DNA of 45,699 nucleotides from Deltaproteobacteria bacterium (GCA_016208165.1 JACQYL010000097.1:1-45699), one strand, 5' to 3'; positions 8,552 to 17,304 are shown, counted from the stretch's first letter. Made by a program: numbers and translations. The notes: generated from the sequence alone by a model not told the origin.

Positions 8552-9214
8552 ATGAACATGAAACGATTTGCAGTCATAGGTCTTGGCAATTTCGGGTTTC
8601 ACAGCGCCAAGACATTGTTCGAAGACGGTAACGAGGTTATCGCCATAGACACGGACAAGGCCCGGGTCCAGGCGGTGGACCCTCATTGCACGCAGGCTGT
8701 AGTGCTGGATGCGACGGATAAGGAAGCCCTTAAATCTCTCGGACTGGAAAATACGGACGCGGTCATTGTTTCCACTGGGACCAAGATCAGCAACAGCATC
8801 CTGATATGCCTTTACCTGCAGGAAATGGGAGTGAAAAAGATCCTGGCCAAAGCGCTGGATGAGGATCACGGGAAGATCCTCAAACGAGTCGGAGCCACCG
8901 AGATTATTCATCCGGAAAGGGACATGGCTGTGCGTGTCGCACGAGGGCTATCCCGTCCCAACGTGATCGATTTCCTCCCTCTCGCGGAAGAGTTCGACCT
9001 TATCCAAGTCGGCCCGCCAAGCCAGTTCGTGGGTAAGAGCCTCAAGGATCTGAATCTGCGGGCCAAATACAACGTGCATATCATCGGCATCAAGGAAACC
9101 GCGCCGGAGAACTTCCTCTTGGTCCCCCCTGCGAGCTTTGTGATAAAGGATACCGACATCCTGATCATGCTGGGCAAGTCGGACGATATTCGGAGAATCA
9201 GGGCGTTGAAGTAA
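8552..9214 (+). CDS. trkA: TrkA potassium-uptake regulatory subunit (RCK_N + RCK_C)
   Basis: A complete 220-residue TrkA. The nucleotide loop VIGLGNFGFHSAK is at about residues 7-19, the acidic end of strand 2 in VIAIDTDKARV, and the RCK_N body includes LDATDKEALKSLGLENTDA. The RCK_C domain (about 140-218) carries QFVGKSLKDLNLRAKYNVHIIGIK and a final DTDILIMLG strand. Unlike the trkA at 5698, the glycine loop is intact. It lies 87 bases beyond the Cys-rich gene, so it may be in the same transcript. It aligns without gaps to the TrkA at 20733 and is far closer to it than to the TrkA genes next door. The start could also be the ATG two codons downstream. Confidence 0.9.
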   Translation: MNMKRFAVIGLGNFGFHSAKTLFEDGNEVIAIDTDKARVQAVDPHCTQAVVLDATDKEALKSLGLENTDAVIVSTGTKISNSILICLYLQEMGVKKILAKALDEDHGKILKRVGATEIIHPERDMAVRVARGLSRPNVIDFLPLAEEFDLIQVGPPSQFVGKSLKDLNLRAKYNVHIIGIKETAPENFLLVPPASFVIKDTDILIMLGKSDDIRRIRALK

Positions 9215-9232
9215 CCATACCGACGCCCGGCG

Positions 9233-9352
9233 CGGAAACGCCTCCCGCCGACGTCCTTGCCCTACCCCAAACATCCTGTTCTAGTACCTGTTCGCAGGGT
9301 CATAAGAAGCGGTTGTTTGTGGGGGGTTGCCATAAACAGAGAGGCGTTTCCG
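9233..9352. repeat. 12-bp inverted repeat pair
   Basis: CGGAAACGCCTC at 9233-9244 is matched by its exact reverse complement at 9341-9352, bracketing a 96-base interval. It may be the ends of a small non-autonomous element or part of a large hairpin following the trkA gene. No target-site duplication was made out. Confidence 0.4.
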
Positions 9353-9396
9353 GTCCGCCTCACTCGTCGCTACAGTAGGGATCGATCATGATGGAT

Positions 9397-9540
9397 GGGT
9401 GGCCCGGACAACTTGTTGTTCTTAAGATACAAGGACACGAGGTGGCTGTACGTCTTAAATCGTAGGGTTGCGTGATTTTATACTCTGGGTGGGGCCTCTT
9501 GTTGCTGCGCAACGCGGACAACAAGTTGTCCGCGCCACCC
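9397..9540. repeat. Inverted copies of a REP-like repeat
   Basis: A 25-base unit beginning GGGTGGC and containing CGGACAACTTGTTGT occurs on the plus strand at 9397-9421 and, with two differences, on the minus strand at 9516-9540. The second copy also forms a hairpin by itself: ten-base arms CGCGGACAAC and GTTGTCCGCG around a two-base centre. This is typical of dispersed palindromic repeats. Confidence 0.55.
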
Positions 9541-9968
9541 CGCCCAAGATACCGCCGTATGACACAATTATAGGGAGATTCCAAAAGGTCTCATCCGATA
9601 CCCCGTGAACGGATACCTGTTTCCCGCCCCAAGCCCCTTCTCCGGCCGTCGAGAATTCACCTTCCTCCCGGTCGACCCGTTCGGCCCCCCTGCCGGATTG
9701 CGGTGATTCCTGGAATCCCAAAGGCATGCGCACCGGCCACCTGACCGAAGAGACTTGTGGATAGGGTCATTATAGGGGTTGGTCCAACGTACAATCTCCA
9801 GCCGTTTGGCCCGGGAAATCCGCCCATCTTAAAATCAATGTTCAATTAGTAATCAAGTAATAGAGATACTCGCCGATGAAGGTTAGAGGGTCGTTACGCA
9901 AATGCGGCGATCTGATTCGACGTCCGGAAAGGAACCGGATACCATTTTCATCCAGAAGGAGAGAGTAC

Positions 9969-10451
9969 ATGAGAAAATCGATGTTCCTGGCCCTAATTAC
10001 CATGCTGTTTTCAGGACTGCTCGTGGCGACAGCCTCGGCTCAAACCATGGCGTGCTGGCAGCTGCAGCACGAACTCCTGGGCATACAGCCTATCCTGGTC
10101 AAGGTTTCCGTGCTGGATATGGGTAACGGGAATTACGCTATGGTGGGTTCCACCTACACGACCACAGTGACGGAGACGCCCCAGATCAACAGAAGGGTGG
10201 TTACCGGGGGAGCGGTGATGATGGAGCCGGACAAAATTGAGGTGTCATTGAGCAGCTCGGACATCAGCGATCGACCCGCCACCACCGATGTGGAGGGTCT
10301 GGCCCTGGCCGACTACCATCTGCTGCTGGACGCCACGTTGAACGGCAGTTATCAGGGGAAAAATGTGCACTTTCCGGTTTCCTCCGATACTGAATCCAGT
10401 ACAATCACCGATTCGATAGCAGGCAACGCCGTGCTGGTGGACTGCAACTAG
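9969..10451 (+). CDS. Small secreted protein of unknown function
   Basis: A 160-residue protein whose best start is the ATG at 9969, preceded by AAGGAGAG at good spacing; an in-frame ATG at 9876 would put 31 extra residues ahead of the signal peptide. Residues 1-24 form a classical signal peptide (MRKS, a hydrophobic core, then ATASAQ as the cleavage site). The mature part is rich in Thr, Ser and Val and has two cysteines, one near the mature N-terminus (TMACWQLQ) and one next to the C-terminus (VLVDCN), which could form a disulfide closing the domain. The spacing of short hydrophobic strands suggests an all-beta fold. I recognise no family. It is flanked by a likely terminator, so it is probably monocistronic. 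Confidence 0.75.
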   Translation: MRKSMFLALITMLFSGLLVATASAQTMACWQLQHELLGIQPILVKVSVLDMGNGNYAMVGSTYTTTVTETPQINRRVVTGGAVMMEPDKIEVSLSSSDISDRPATTDVEGLALADYHLLLDATLNGSYQGKNVHFPVSSDTESSTITDSIAGNAVLVDCN

Positions 10452-10472
10452 TCCGCAACGGTCGTGATCCTT

Positions 10473-10519
10473 CATGGGGAGGAAGCTTATTAAAGTTCCC
10501 CCCATGCCCGTCCTTTTTT
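10473..10519 (+). terminator. Candidate rho-independent terminator
   Basis: A hairpin with arms CATGGGG(A)GGAA at 10473-10484 and TTCCCCCCATG at 10496-10506, with one bulged A and an 11-base loop, is followed by a run of six Ts at 10514-10519. It lies 21 bases after the stop of the small secreted protein. The T-run starts seven bases after the stem, slightly far for a strong terminator. Confidence 0.5.
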
Positions 10520-10877
10520 CAACGAGCTCAGTCCGGCGCCGGTTTGGAGGAGACGCCCCCGATTCGGAAGTTCCGGCAAGTGTTCCCCAAGTATCTGCGA
10601 GCGGACTCGACCAAACAGCCCGTTCCACCGTTTCGATATCGTTTCGGAACCATGCCCGTGTGTGGAATAGTTCCGGGAGCCGATTCTCGAGGGAAGGACT
10701 CCCAACAAAACACGAAACTCCCTCTTGACCATTCGGCGCCGGCTGCGGTACTACCGCCAAGAGTGGTCTTTCTCCGGCGGATTTCCATTGGATGCATCGT
10801 CAACGCGTCCGGATAACGGGCCGACCCGCCTCATCGACGCCTATCGAATACACAGGCCACGGATACGGAGCGGACAC
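10520..10877. other. Leader region before the M24 peptidase
   Basis: About 358 bases with overlapping open frames in several phases and none with recognisable domains. The peptidase frame stays open upstream to 10725, but that extension does not look like part of the M24 family. No clear promoter was identified. Confidence 0.4.
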
Positions 10878-12107
10878 ATGCCGTTTGACCAACGAATACG
10901 CCATTTGCAGGAATCCTTGATCGAACTCGGTGTCGAAGGAGCCGTTCTGTTTCATTCGAGAGATGTGTATTATTACACGGGGACCGCGCAACCGGCCTTC
11001 TTGATCGTTCGGCCGGACGATTATTTCCTGTTCGTGATCAACGGCATCGAGTTTGCCCATAGGGACAGCCCTTTGCCGCCCGAAAAGATCATTTCCGAGC
11101 GGAGTTTGGAGAAGATGTCGGGCCGCATGTTCCCGGGGCAAGGATCGGGAGCAACCGTGGCCACGGAGCTGGATCTGCTTACCGTCGGACGGTTTCGTGA
11201 ATTGCAAAAGGTGTTGGGCCGGCGGGAGATCGTGGATGTGTCGGAAGAGATCCTGCGACAGCGAATGACCAAGGACGAAGTCGAGATCGATGCGATCCGG
11301 CGAGCCTGCGCAGCCGTCCATGCGGGACACGAGGCGGCGATGGATTGCTTGCGTCCCGGCGTAACGGAACTCGAGCTTTCCGCCGCGGTCGAATACGCCC
11401 AACGATTGGCCGGACACGACGGAATGTTGTTCATGAGGCAACCGGACGCGCTCATCGGCCGGGGTCCTTTTGCCTCGGGAGACAACCTCCAGCACATGAG
11501 CGGAGGGGCCTTTTGCCTCACGGGTACGGGACTCGATCCGGCGGTGCCCGTCGGGGCCTCTCGACGCGAAATCCAGCGGAACGACCTGGTCGTTATCGAC
11601 GTGCCGGCCTGCGTGAACGGCTACCACTCGGACCAGTCGCGCACCTATTGTCCGGGGCATCCGCCCGGCGACGCGGTAACCCTGTACAAGGCGGTACTGC
11701 AAGTCATGGATCACCTGATCGAGCAGCTTCGGCCCGGCATGCGCATAGGGGATGCGTTCTCGATTGGGCTCGACAAGGCCCGGGAGCTGGGCATACAGGA
11801 CTCGTACCTGCGTTTTCCATCCGGGGCCACGGCCCATTTTATCGGACACGGGGTCGGGCTCGATGTTAACGAGCCCCCGGTGCTGAAAAAAGGCAGTGAA
11901 GTCGTCTTGCAGGCGGGCATGACGCTGGCGTTGGAAATCACGGCCACGACAACGAACGGACATCCCGTGAAGATCGAGGATGTGGTTCTCGTGTCACCGG
12001 ACCGGTGTCGGATATTGACCACCACTCCCCGGGATCAAATCCAGGTTCCCGCCTTTACTACTTCTCCAACAGATTCCCGAACATGCCCCACAAAAAAGCC
12101 GGCTTGA
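10878..12107 (+). CDS. M24-family metallopeptidase (Xaa-Pro aminopeptidase-like)
   Basis: A 409-residue cytosolic peptidase of the creatinase/prolidase fold. The N-terminal domain (about 1-125) is the creatinase-type non-catalytic domain. The C-terminal pita-bread domain (about 135-385) carries all five expected ligands for a dinuclear metal site: Asp241 (VVIDVP), Asp252 (YHSDQSR), His324 (FIGHGVG), Glu353 (LALEITA) and Glu367 (VKIEDVV). Such enzymes remove N-terminal residues before proline or split dipeptides. The start at 10878 begins the recognisable domain (MPFDQRIRHLQ); a longer in-frame start at 10725 is less likely. The last 50 bases overlap the 3' end of the convergent C25 peptidase gene, so the final 16 or so residues are coded antisense to it. 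Confidence 0.85.
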   Translation: MPFDQRIRHLQESLIELGVEGAVLFHSRDVYYYTGTAQPAFLIVRPDDYFLFVINGIEFAHRDSPLPPEKIISERSLEKMSGRMFPGQGSGATVATELDLLTVGRFRELQKVLGRREIVDVSEEILRQRMTKDEVEIDAIRRACAAVHAGHEAAMDCLRPGVTELELSAAVEYAQRLAGHDGMLFMRQPDALIGRGPFASGDNLQHMSGGAFCLTGTGLDPAVPVGASRREIQRNDLVVIDVPACVNGYHSDQSRTYCPGHPPGDAVTLYKAVLQVMDHLIEQLRPGMRIGDAFSIGLDKARELGIQDSYLRFPSGATAHFIGHGVGLDVNEPPVLKKGSEVVLQAGMTLALEITATTTNGHPVKIEDVVLVSPDRCRILTTTPRDQIQVPAFTTSPTDSRTCPTKKPA

Positions 12108-14514
12108 ATTCCGACGACTGGAACGTGCCGATGTAAGGCACGGCATTGGGAAACACGGCCGTGACGGTATACTCGCCGAGTTGGCTGGTGACGAGATCCG
12201 CAAACACCACGTCGCCGTTCAGGTCCGTCCAACCCACGCGCTGATCCAGAGGAGCCCCGGAACGGGAGACGGTCACCCTCGCCAACCACACGGGGAACCC
12301 GTTGAGCCACTGCACGTGTACTTTGAAATCGTGGGGCTTGTTTTGCCAGGGCCACTGGGCCGGATGTTTGGCGTCAAGATATCCGGGAGACGCGTTTCGG
12401 ATCTCCATGGACGGGTCGCCGAACCAGTGATACATCTCGAAATGGGCTTGCACCCAACCCGAGGTATCACCGGCAAACTTCGTGGCCATATAGGCCTTGC
12501 CGGAATTCAGCACGTCCCCCATTCGAAAAATCCACAGGGGCCATCCTTCGGTGGGAATGAAGGTGGGCCAGATCGCGTCGGTCCATCCCCACACGAGACG
12601 AGCGTTATACATGGTGTCGGTCACGCGCGTGGCCGCGATAATGCCCACCGGACCGCCGAAGGAGCAGTAGCTTTCCAGGAACTCCGCGAAGGATTCCTCG
12701 TGCAACCCGGTGTAATCCGTTTCATACATAAACGAGTAATCCGTCTCGTTGTCGAACCACCCGGTTTTGCAGTTGACGCTCCAGACCACCGGCGATTCGC
12801 CGAAGCGGATCTGGAGGCTGCCAATATGATACGAATGGAAATAGGGTTGCACCCAATACTGGCGGCCGCCGTGGTCCCGGTGAGTGATGAGGAAAGAGCC
12901 GTTTTCAAACGCGCCCTTGATGTCCAGGTAGTCCCCGTCCCAGGCGAACCCGGGTCTCTTGAGATAGGCGGGAATGGGGTCCCCCGGATTACCGGCCGGT
13001 CCGCCTCCGAAGTTGCCCGTTCCCCACAATTGCCCGTCGTTCCAGTAGGCCGGGTTCACGATGGGCCGGGCGTAATAGATCCTGGTGACGGTTTTATTGA
13101 TGCCGTACGCGGCCTCCGATAGAAACAGGGCCAGGTCTTCGGACGTCTGCGTATACCTGGCGTCCTCTATGCCGTCCGGGTTGATCGGGGTGCCTTCGAC
13201 CCCGTCCTGGAAATAGGCGCATATGGCGACGTCGTCGTAAAACGTGGTCAGCACGGGCGGGTCCTTCTCATACTCGATAATGCGATCCACGTGATTCAGG
13301 GCATGCGTCGCGCTGCCCACGGATAGTCTGCCTATGGCGAGGTCCGGCGTGTAATCATTCCCGTCTATGGCGGCATAGTACAGGTCCGTTCCAATGTGGC
13401 CCTGCTTAGCGTCGCCCGTGACTCCGGGATAGCTGTCCCAGGGATGCTCGGTCCAGTAGTCACAAGGAACGAATTCCGCATCTCCGATGAGCAACACATA
13501 GGAGGGAGCTATGTCCAGCGTATCGTAACACCATTTGATGAGGTTCCGGATATCCGCGGCCGTGGGCGAAGGCGTTGGGACGGTAAGCACCTTGAACCCG
13601 ATCTGTTCTTTCCAGGCCGCGAGTTTGTACGCAGCCTCCGAAAAATTACTGTGGGCGATGATGATGTAGTCCCAACCGATCCCCCCGGCCGCTCTGAACA
13701 ACAGCTCGGGCTCCACGGATGGTTTTCGGATCCCTTTCTTTTCGCTTTCCCCGAGGGCGAGCACCGCATCCGCATTGGGCGCCATTCCGCGCATGAGCTT
13801 GTCAAAGGATTCCGTTCTGAGACGTTGTTCGATAGGCGACGGGGTTCCATCGAACCGCACGGTGACGACAAGGTCCCGGTAGACGGAGAGCGTTTTTCGC
13901 ACCGGATTGTACTGGAACGGGTTGAGCCGGAGAATGGCGCACTCCTGGCCCCGCATGACGCTCGTGGCCTCCAACCGGGCGTAGGTCCCCGGATAATCCG
14001 CGTCAGAGGCATATAGCGCTTCGTTCCTGGAAAACGGGGGGAGGGGAGCGTCTTCCACATCCGGGGAAGGTGGCTGGATCGGCGGCAAGTCGACCTGGTC
14101 GAACACGAGCGGTTGCCCCGGCTCGGTCTCCACCGTGGCCCGGGTTCCGTTGGGAATCAGAATCCATGTCCCGTATACGGGAACGTCGGGTCCGCCCACC
14201 TCGTGCATTCCGGAGCCGGGAGCCGTGACCACGGTGTACGTGTTTCCATCTTTCATCGCGGTATCGCGCACCAGCATGCCCGGCAGTTCGACCTTCAACT
14301 GCAGGCGTTCGACCGTAGATTCCGTTGCAGTAAAGCGGCTTCCACGATCCATAGCTCGGGCGGCGTTTGCGGGCGTTCCGTCCAAGCTGTTCCAACCGGG
14401 ATGCAAGACGCTTGTTTCGGTCGAACAATGGCCTGAATTCGGAGGGAATCCTGGAATTCCGAACAGTAGCAAAAGCGTTACGACCGGAACGATGGTGGAA
14501 AGGGTTCTTGACAC
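12058..14514 (-). CDS. Secreted C25 (gingipain-like) cysteine peptidase
   Basis: An 818-residue exported protein. I chose the GTG start at 14514 because GGGAGG lies seven bases upstream and the next residues form a signal peptide (SRTLSTIVPVVTLLLLFGIP). The first third resembles the gingipain propeptide (LQLKVELPGMLV, VPVYGTWILIPNG). The central caspase-like domain has YVLLIGDAEFVPC, then the catalytic His548 in THRDHGG and Cys582 in WSVNCKTG, the dyad of family C25. A beta-sandwich of Ig type follows at the C-terminus (VTVSRSGAPL, WTDLNGDVVFADL). No T9SS sorting domain is visible at the end, so it is probably periplasmic or secreted by another route. Its 3' end overlaps the M24 gene by 50 bases. 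Confidence 0.85.
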   Translation of the reverse strand: MSRTLSTIVPVVTLLLLFGIPGFPPNSGHCSTETSVLHPGWNSLDGTPANAARAMDRGSRFTATESTVERLQLKVELPGMLVRDTAMKDGNTYTVVTAPGSGMHEVGGPDVPVYGTWILIPNGTRATVETEPGQPLVFDQVDLPPIQPPSPDVEDAPLPPFSRNEALYASDADYPGTYARLEATSVMRGQECAILRLNPFQYNPVRKTLSVYRDLVVTVRFDGTPSPIEQRLRTESFDKLMRGMAPNADAVLALGESEKKGIRKPSVEPELLFRAAGGIGWDYIIIAHSNFSEAAYKLAAWKEQIGFKVLTVPTPSPTAADIRNLIKWCYDTLDIAPSYVLLIGDAEFVPCDYWTEHPWDSYPGVTGDAKQGHIGTDLYYAAIDGNDYTPDLAIGRLSVGSATHALNHVDRIIEYEKDPPVLTTFYDDVAICAYFQDGVEGTPINPDGIEDARYTQTSEDLALFLSEAAYGINKTVTRIYYARPIVNPAYWNDGQLWGTGNFGGGPAGNPGDPIPAYLKRPGFAWDGDYLDIKGAFENGSFLITHRDHGGRQYWVQPYFHSYHIGSLQIRFGESPVVWSVNCKTGWFDNETDYSFMYETDYTGLHEESFAEFLESYCSFGGPVGIIAATRVTDTMYNARLVWGWTDAIWPTFIPTEGWPLWIFRMGDVLNSGKAYMATKFAGDTSGWVQAHFEMYHWFGDPSMEIRNASPGYLDAKHPAQWPWQNKPHDFKVHVQWLNGFPVWLARVTVSRSGAPLDQRVGWTDLNGDVVFADLVTSQLGEYTVTAVFPNAVPYIGTFQSSEFKPAFLWGMFGNLLEK

Positions 14515-15063
14515 GGCGGGACCTCCCTTGCTTGAAACCGGATGGGCGGCACGGACCTCGTTCGGGTCCCCGGAGTCTCGGCGGGAATGATTCACCGAGA
14601 GAAGGCATTCTGCGGCGGCGGCCAAAAGGAGCTGAAACATACCCTATGTCCAACGGACGACACGCGGGCGCTCGATCGCACCCTACACGCCCATCAGAAA
14701 GCGGGACACACGCTCATTGATATCCATCGTATCTTCCACAAGCCGTTTCCCGGCTTCCGGACGAATCGAACCTAAAGAAATCGTATGAGCTTCATTTAAA
14801 TCATGTTACTCTGCATTTAACGTCCATAGCAAGGGATTTCGATGTCCCGTACCTATATGGAGGCAATGACCGTGATCCCGCAGGAGGAAATAGTATGAGT
14901 GACCGGAGACCATGATATGAAGGAAGCCCTCATGTGCGCGTGCAGAAGCAAGGCGGTTTGGGAGGCAACGCCGGGAGCATTGGCATGGCTTGCGGTCGAG
15001 GTGGGGAAATCCGGCCCGAAGAAGGATTATTGAATAGTACCTTAACGACAGGAGCCTTGAAAA
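14515..15063. other. Gene-free stretch upstream of the C25 peptidase
   Basis: No supported gene in about 550 bases. It should hold the divergent promoters of the C25 peptidase (minus) and of the following pseudogene (plus). A 38-codon frame with ATG at 14917 lacks any family resemblance. A CAGGAG site at 15049-15054 precedes the pseudogene start. Confidence 0.45.
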
Positions 15064-15623
15064 ATGGAGACCCGCGACGGTTTCATCGATCCCCATGGCG
15101 GATACAGGAATCTCAAATCGTACCAGATGGCGGAGATCGTCTATGACGCCACAGTGGCATTCTGTAACCGCCGGCTCGACCGTCGCTCGCGCACTCACGA
15201 TCAGATGGTGCAAGCCGCTCGGAGCGGCAAACAGAACATCGCCGAGGGCAGCATGGCTTCCGCACCTCCAAAAAGACCGAACTCAATCTGGTCGGCGTGG
15301 CCAGGGCGACCTTGGAGGAGCTGTTGCTCGACTATGAAGATTTCTTGCGACAGCACGAGCTTCCGCTCTGGGCAAAGGACCACCCGAAGGCGAAATCCGT
15401 TCGAAGGCTCGCCTATGTGACCGATAGGTCTTATTCGACTTATAAGGCCTTTATCGAAAAAGCTCCCGCCGAAGTCGCGGCAAATACCATGATGTGACTC
15501 ATTAACCAAACCAACTTTCTCCCGGATCGGCAGCTCAGGCAAGTGGAAAGACAGTTTCCGGATCAAGGCGGTTTTGCCGAAAAGCTCTACCATGCGCGGC
15601 TCCGATCGAGAAGCAAGCCATGA
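15064..15623 (+). pseudogene. Four-helix-bundle (23S IVS-like) protein, frameshift plus in-frame TGA
   Basis: Three adjacent segments together encode one protein of the four-helix-bundle family related to proteins encoded in 23S rRNA intervening sequences. Segment one, from ATG 15064, has the family opening DGFIDPHGGYRNLKSYQ and AARSGKQNIAEGSMAS. Near 15262 one base seems to be missing, and the sequence continues in another frame with TSKKTELNLVGVARATLEE and LLLDYEDFL. At 15495-15497 an in-frame TGA interrupts it after AANTMM. The same frame then continues as LINQTNFLPDRQLRQVERQF to a TGA at 15621. The TGA stands where relatives, as I recall them, have Cys. A single TGA might suggest selenocysteine, but the frameshift makes decay the simpler reading. 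Confidence 0.75.
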
Positions 15624-16152
15624 AGACCGCCGCGAGCTGCGTCTTGGGGCAAACCACAGAGTCCAGGGCCGGCATTGATCCTGAAAGGGAAATGGTCAGC
15701 GTCATGTCTCTTTGATGACGGCGAACCCTTTGACAACCTTTCTCCGACCGTCGTATGATGATGTTGTGTGAGGTTACTGGTATCTCGGGGATTCGGGAGA
15801 GATTCCCCGAGGTAGCGTTTCCGACTGTATCGGTCTCGGGCACGTGGTTCACTTTGCTCACACGAGCTGTTCTTATCCCAGCAGCCGGATTTTCGACGCC
15901 AGTTCCTGCTGTCCCGGCGGTGGACCGCTCCGCCGCCGGAATTCTCCCCTTGGATCGCCGCTCCATGTTGGACTCACTGTCCCGTTTCCTGTGGCTTAAA
16001 CGGCTTCGGGAACCATCGTCGAATGGTAAGGTCCATGAAACCAACCCCGATTCGTGAAGATTTCGCCACTTCTTGAGGCTCTTCGGTCGGACTCGTTACC
16101 TGCTTTGGGCTCTCCAAAGGCTGTATACCAAAACACCCGAAAGGAGCCGGCA
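15624..16152. other. Gene-free stretch before the GAF protein
   Basis: About 530 bases with open frames of about 100 codons or more on both strands, none with recognisable domains. The only clear element is the AAGGAG ribosome-binding site at 16141-16146 serving the GAF gene. Confidence 0.4.
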
Positions 16153-16785
16153 ATGAAGAAACAGATCATGAGCTATGAAACTCTGTTGAACATCACCAGT
16201 GGCATCGCCGAATCCAGAGATCCCGAGGAAGTCGCCCTGCTCACAGTGGCGAGTGTGAAAAGCGCCCTTGAAGCCAAAGGATGCGCGCTTTTTCTGTTCA
16301 ACCGAAAAAGCAACGAACTCGAGGTGGCCGCGTCGAGCGGCTTGAGTGACGAGTATCTGAACAAAGGCCCGATCAGCTCGATCCGTTCCATCGCTCGATC
16401 GTTGAGCGAAGGTCCGGTGGCTGTGTACGACGTCGCCGACGATCCGAGGATTCAGTACCCCGAGGAGGCGAAGAAGGAGGGAATCGCCTCGATCCTTTCC
16501 ATACCCATCATGGTTCGGAAGAATCCCATAGGCGCTTTACGCGTGTATACCGCTGCCCCCTGGGAGGTTACGCTGGAGGATGTGAACTTCGTCCAGGCTG
16601 TGGCGCAAATCACCGGCATGGCCCTGGAAATGGCCCGAATGCACAAAGGTCTGAAAGACAGCATCGAGATCCTGAAGACAAGACGCGATCCAAAGACGCT
16701 GAAGTCCGCCAAATGGACTCCCTACGAAGGCGTTCCCATGAGCGTGCCGAAGGGCGAGCGAAGCCCGGCTCCGGACGCTTCATAA
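16153..16785 (+). CDS. GAF-domain protein
   Basis: A 210-residue soluble protein. The ATG at 16153 is preceded by AAGGAG at optimal spacing; an in-frame ATG at 16054 lacks one. Residues about 8-170 are a single GAF domain, a small-ligand or redox sensor: YETLLNITSGIAESRDPEEV, CALFLFNRKSNELEVAASSG, SILSIPIMVRKNPIGALRVY and VNFVQAVAQITGMALEMAR are in the usual order. The remaining 40 residues are polar and look disordered. There is no output domain, so it must act through a partner not evident here. Stand-alone GAF proteins of this shape are common beside signalling or transport genes. The gene appears to be monocistronic. Confidence 0.8.
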   Translation: MKKQIMSYETLLNITSGIAESRDPEEVALLTVASVKSALEAKGCALFLFNRKSNELEVAASSGLSDEYLNKGPISSIRSIARSLSEGPVAVYDVADDPRIQYPEEAKKEGIASILSIPIMVRKNPIGALRVYTAAPWEVTLEDVNFVQAVAQITGMALEMARMHKGLKDSIEILKTRRDPKTLKSAKWTPYEGVPMSVPKGERSPAPDAS

Positions 16786-17151
16786 CCGGGAATCCTCTTA
16801 TCCCGGAATCCGGATGATGCCGCCGGCCGGCAACATGATTTCGGGACAGGAGATGCTTCCTGCCCTCGGACCTGCTGAACTACTTCCTCCGGGTCGGGTC
16901 GGATGCGATCTTGATCCGACTCGGAACGTTCCGAGGTATGTTCCGTCCGCTGCGTCCCGCACCGCCGACCGAACGGCAGTCACCCGACCCAATGTCGCGC
17001 CGCAATGCCGCATTCCTACCACCCCACTGTTCAAGTTCCCTATCGGGAAGTGGGACCTCTTCCATTCAGGTCTTCCTTGTTTTTCCCTTTTCGAGTATGT
17101 ACTCTTTCCAGACGGATAGGCGCATGTGAGGCGGGGATCAACTCGCCCGGA
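16786..17151. other. Gene-free stretch
   Basis: About 365 bases with overlapping short open frames rich in proline, arginine and serine, as expected of non-coding GC-rich DNA. No family or regulatory element was recognised. Confidence 0.4.
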
Positions 17152-17304
17152 ACTGAAACAGCCTATATCCGGGAAAAGCACCGCGAGATTTCGCCGGCGG
17201 TATTCACACGAAAGGCGGTGGGCTCGCTTTCCAATTGCGTGGCCTGCCACAGGTCGGCCGAAAAGGGGATGTATGACGACGACGATGTTGTCATCCCCCG
17301 GTAG
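17152..17304 (+). pseudogene. C-terminal fragment of a diheme cytochrome c (DHC family)
   Basis: The frame ending at 17304 carries a c-type heme site, NCVACHRSAEKG, within a context typical of the C-terminus of the small diheme cytochrome c family: TAYIREKHREISPAVFTRK before it, and MYDDDDVVIPR before the stop. Upstream in the same frame the sequence stops resembling the family and has no signal peptide or first CxxCH. I therefore read it as a gene remnant of about 50 codons. The family call is from recalled motif similarity. Confidence 0.55.

Larger units (their letters stand above)
9215..9968. other. Gene-free stretch with inverted repeats
   Basis: No convincing gene was found in these 754 bases; the open frames show no recognisable domains. 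The stretch contains two inverted-repeat pairs listed separately. The last 60 bases hold the ribosome-binding site for the secreted protein that follows. Confidence 0.6.

Noticed and set aside
10800-11963. Long open frame of 387 codons on the minus strand opposite the M24 peptidase
   Set aside because: It lies entirely opposite a gene with a complete metal site, shows no domain of its own, and long antisense frames are expected in GC-rich DNA.
12181-13122. 313-codon plus-strand frame opposite the C25 peptidase
   Set aside because: Antisense shadow: the opposite strand has signal peptide, propeptide and catalytic dyad, while this frame shows no family.
14980-15000. TGGCAT...TTGC pattern resembling a sigma-54 promoter
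   Set aside because: Only eight bases separate GG and GC; ten are required.
15755-16057. 100-codon frame between the four-helix-bundle remnant and the GAF gene
   Set aside because: No ribosome-binding site of note, no family resemblance, and an equally long frame exists on the opposite strand.
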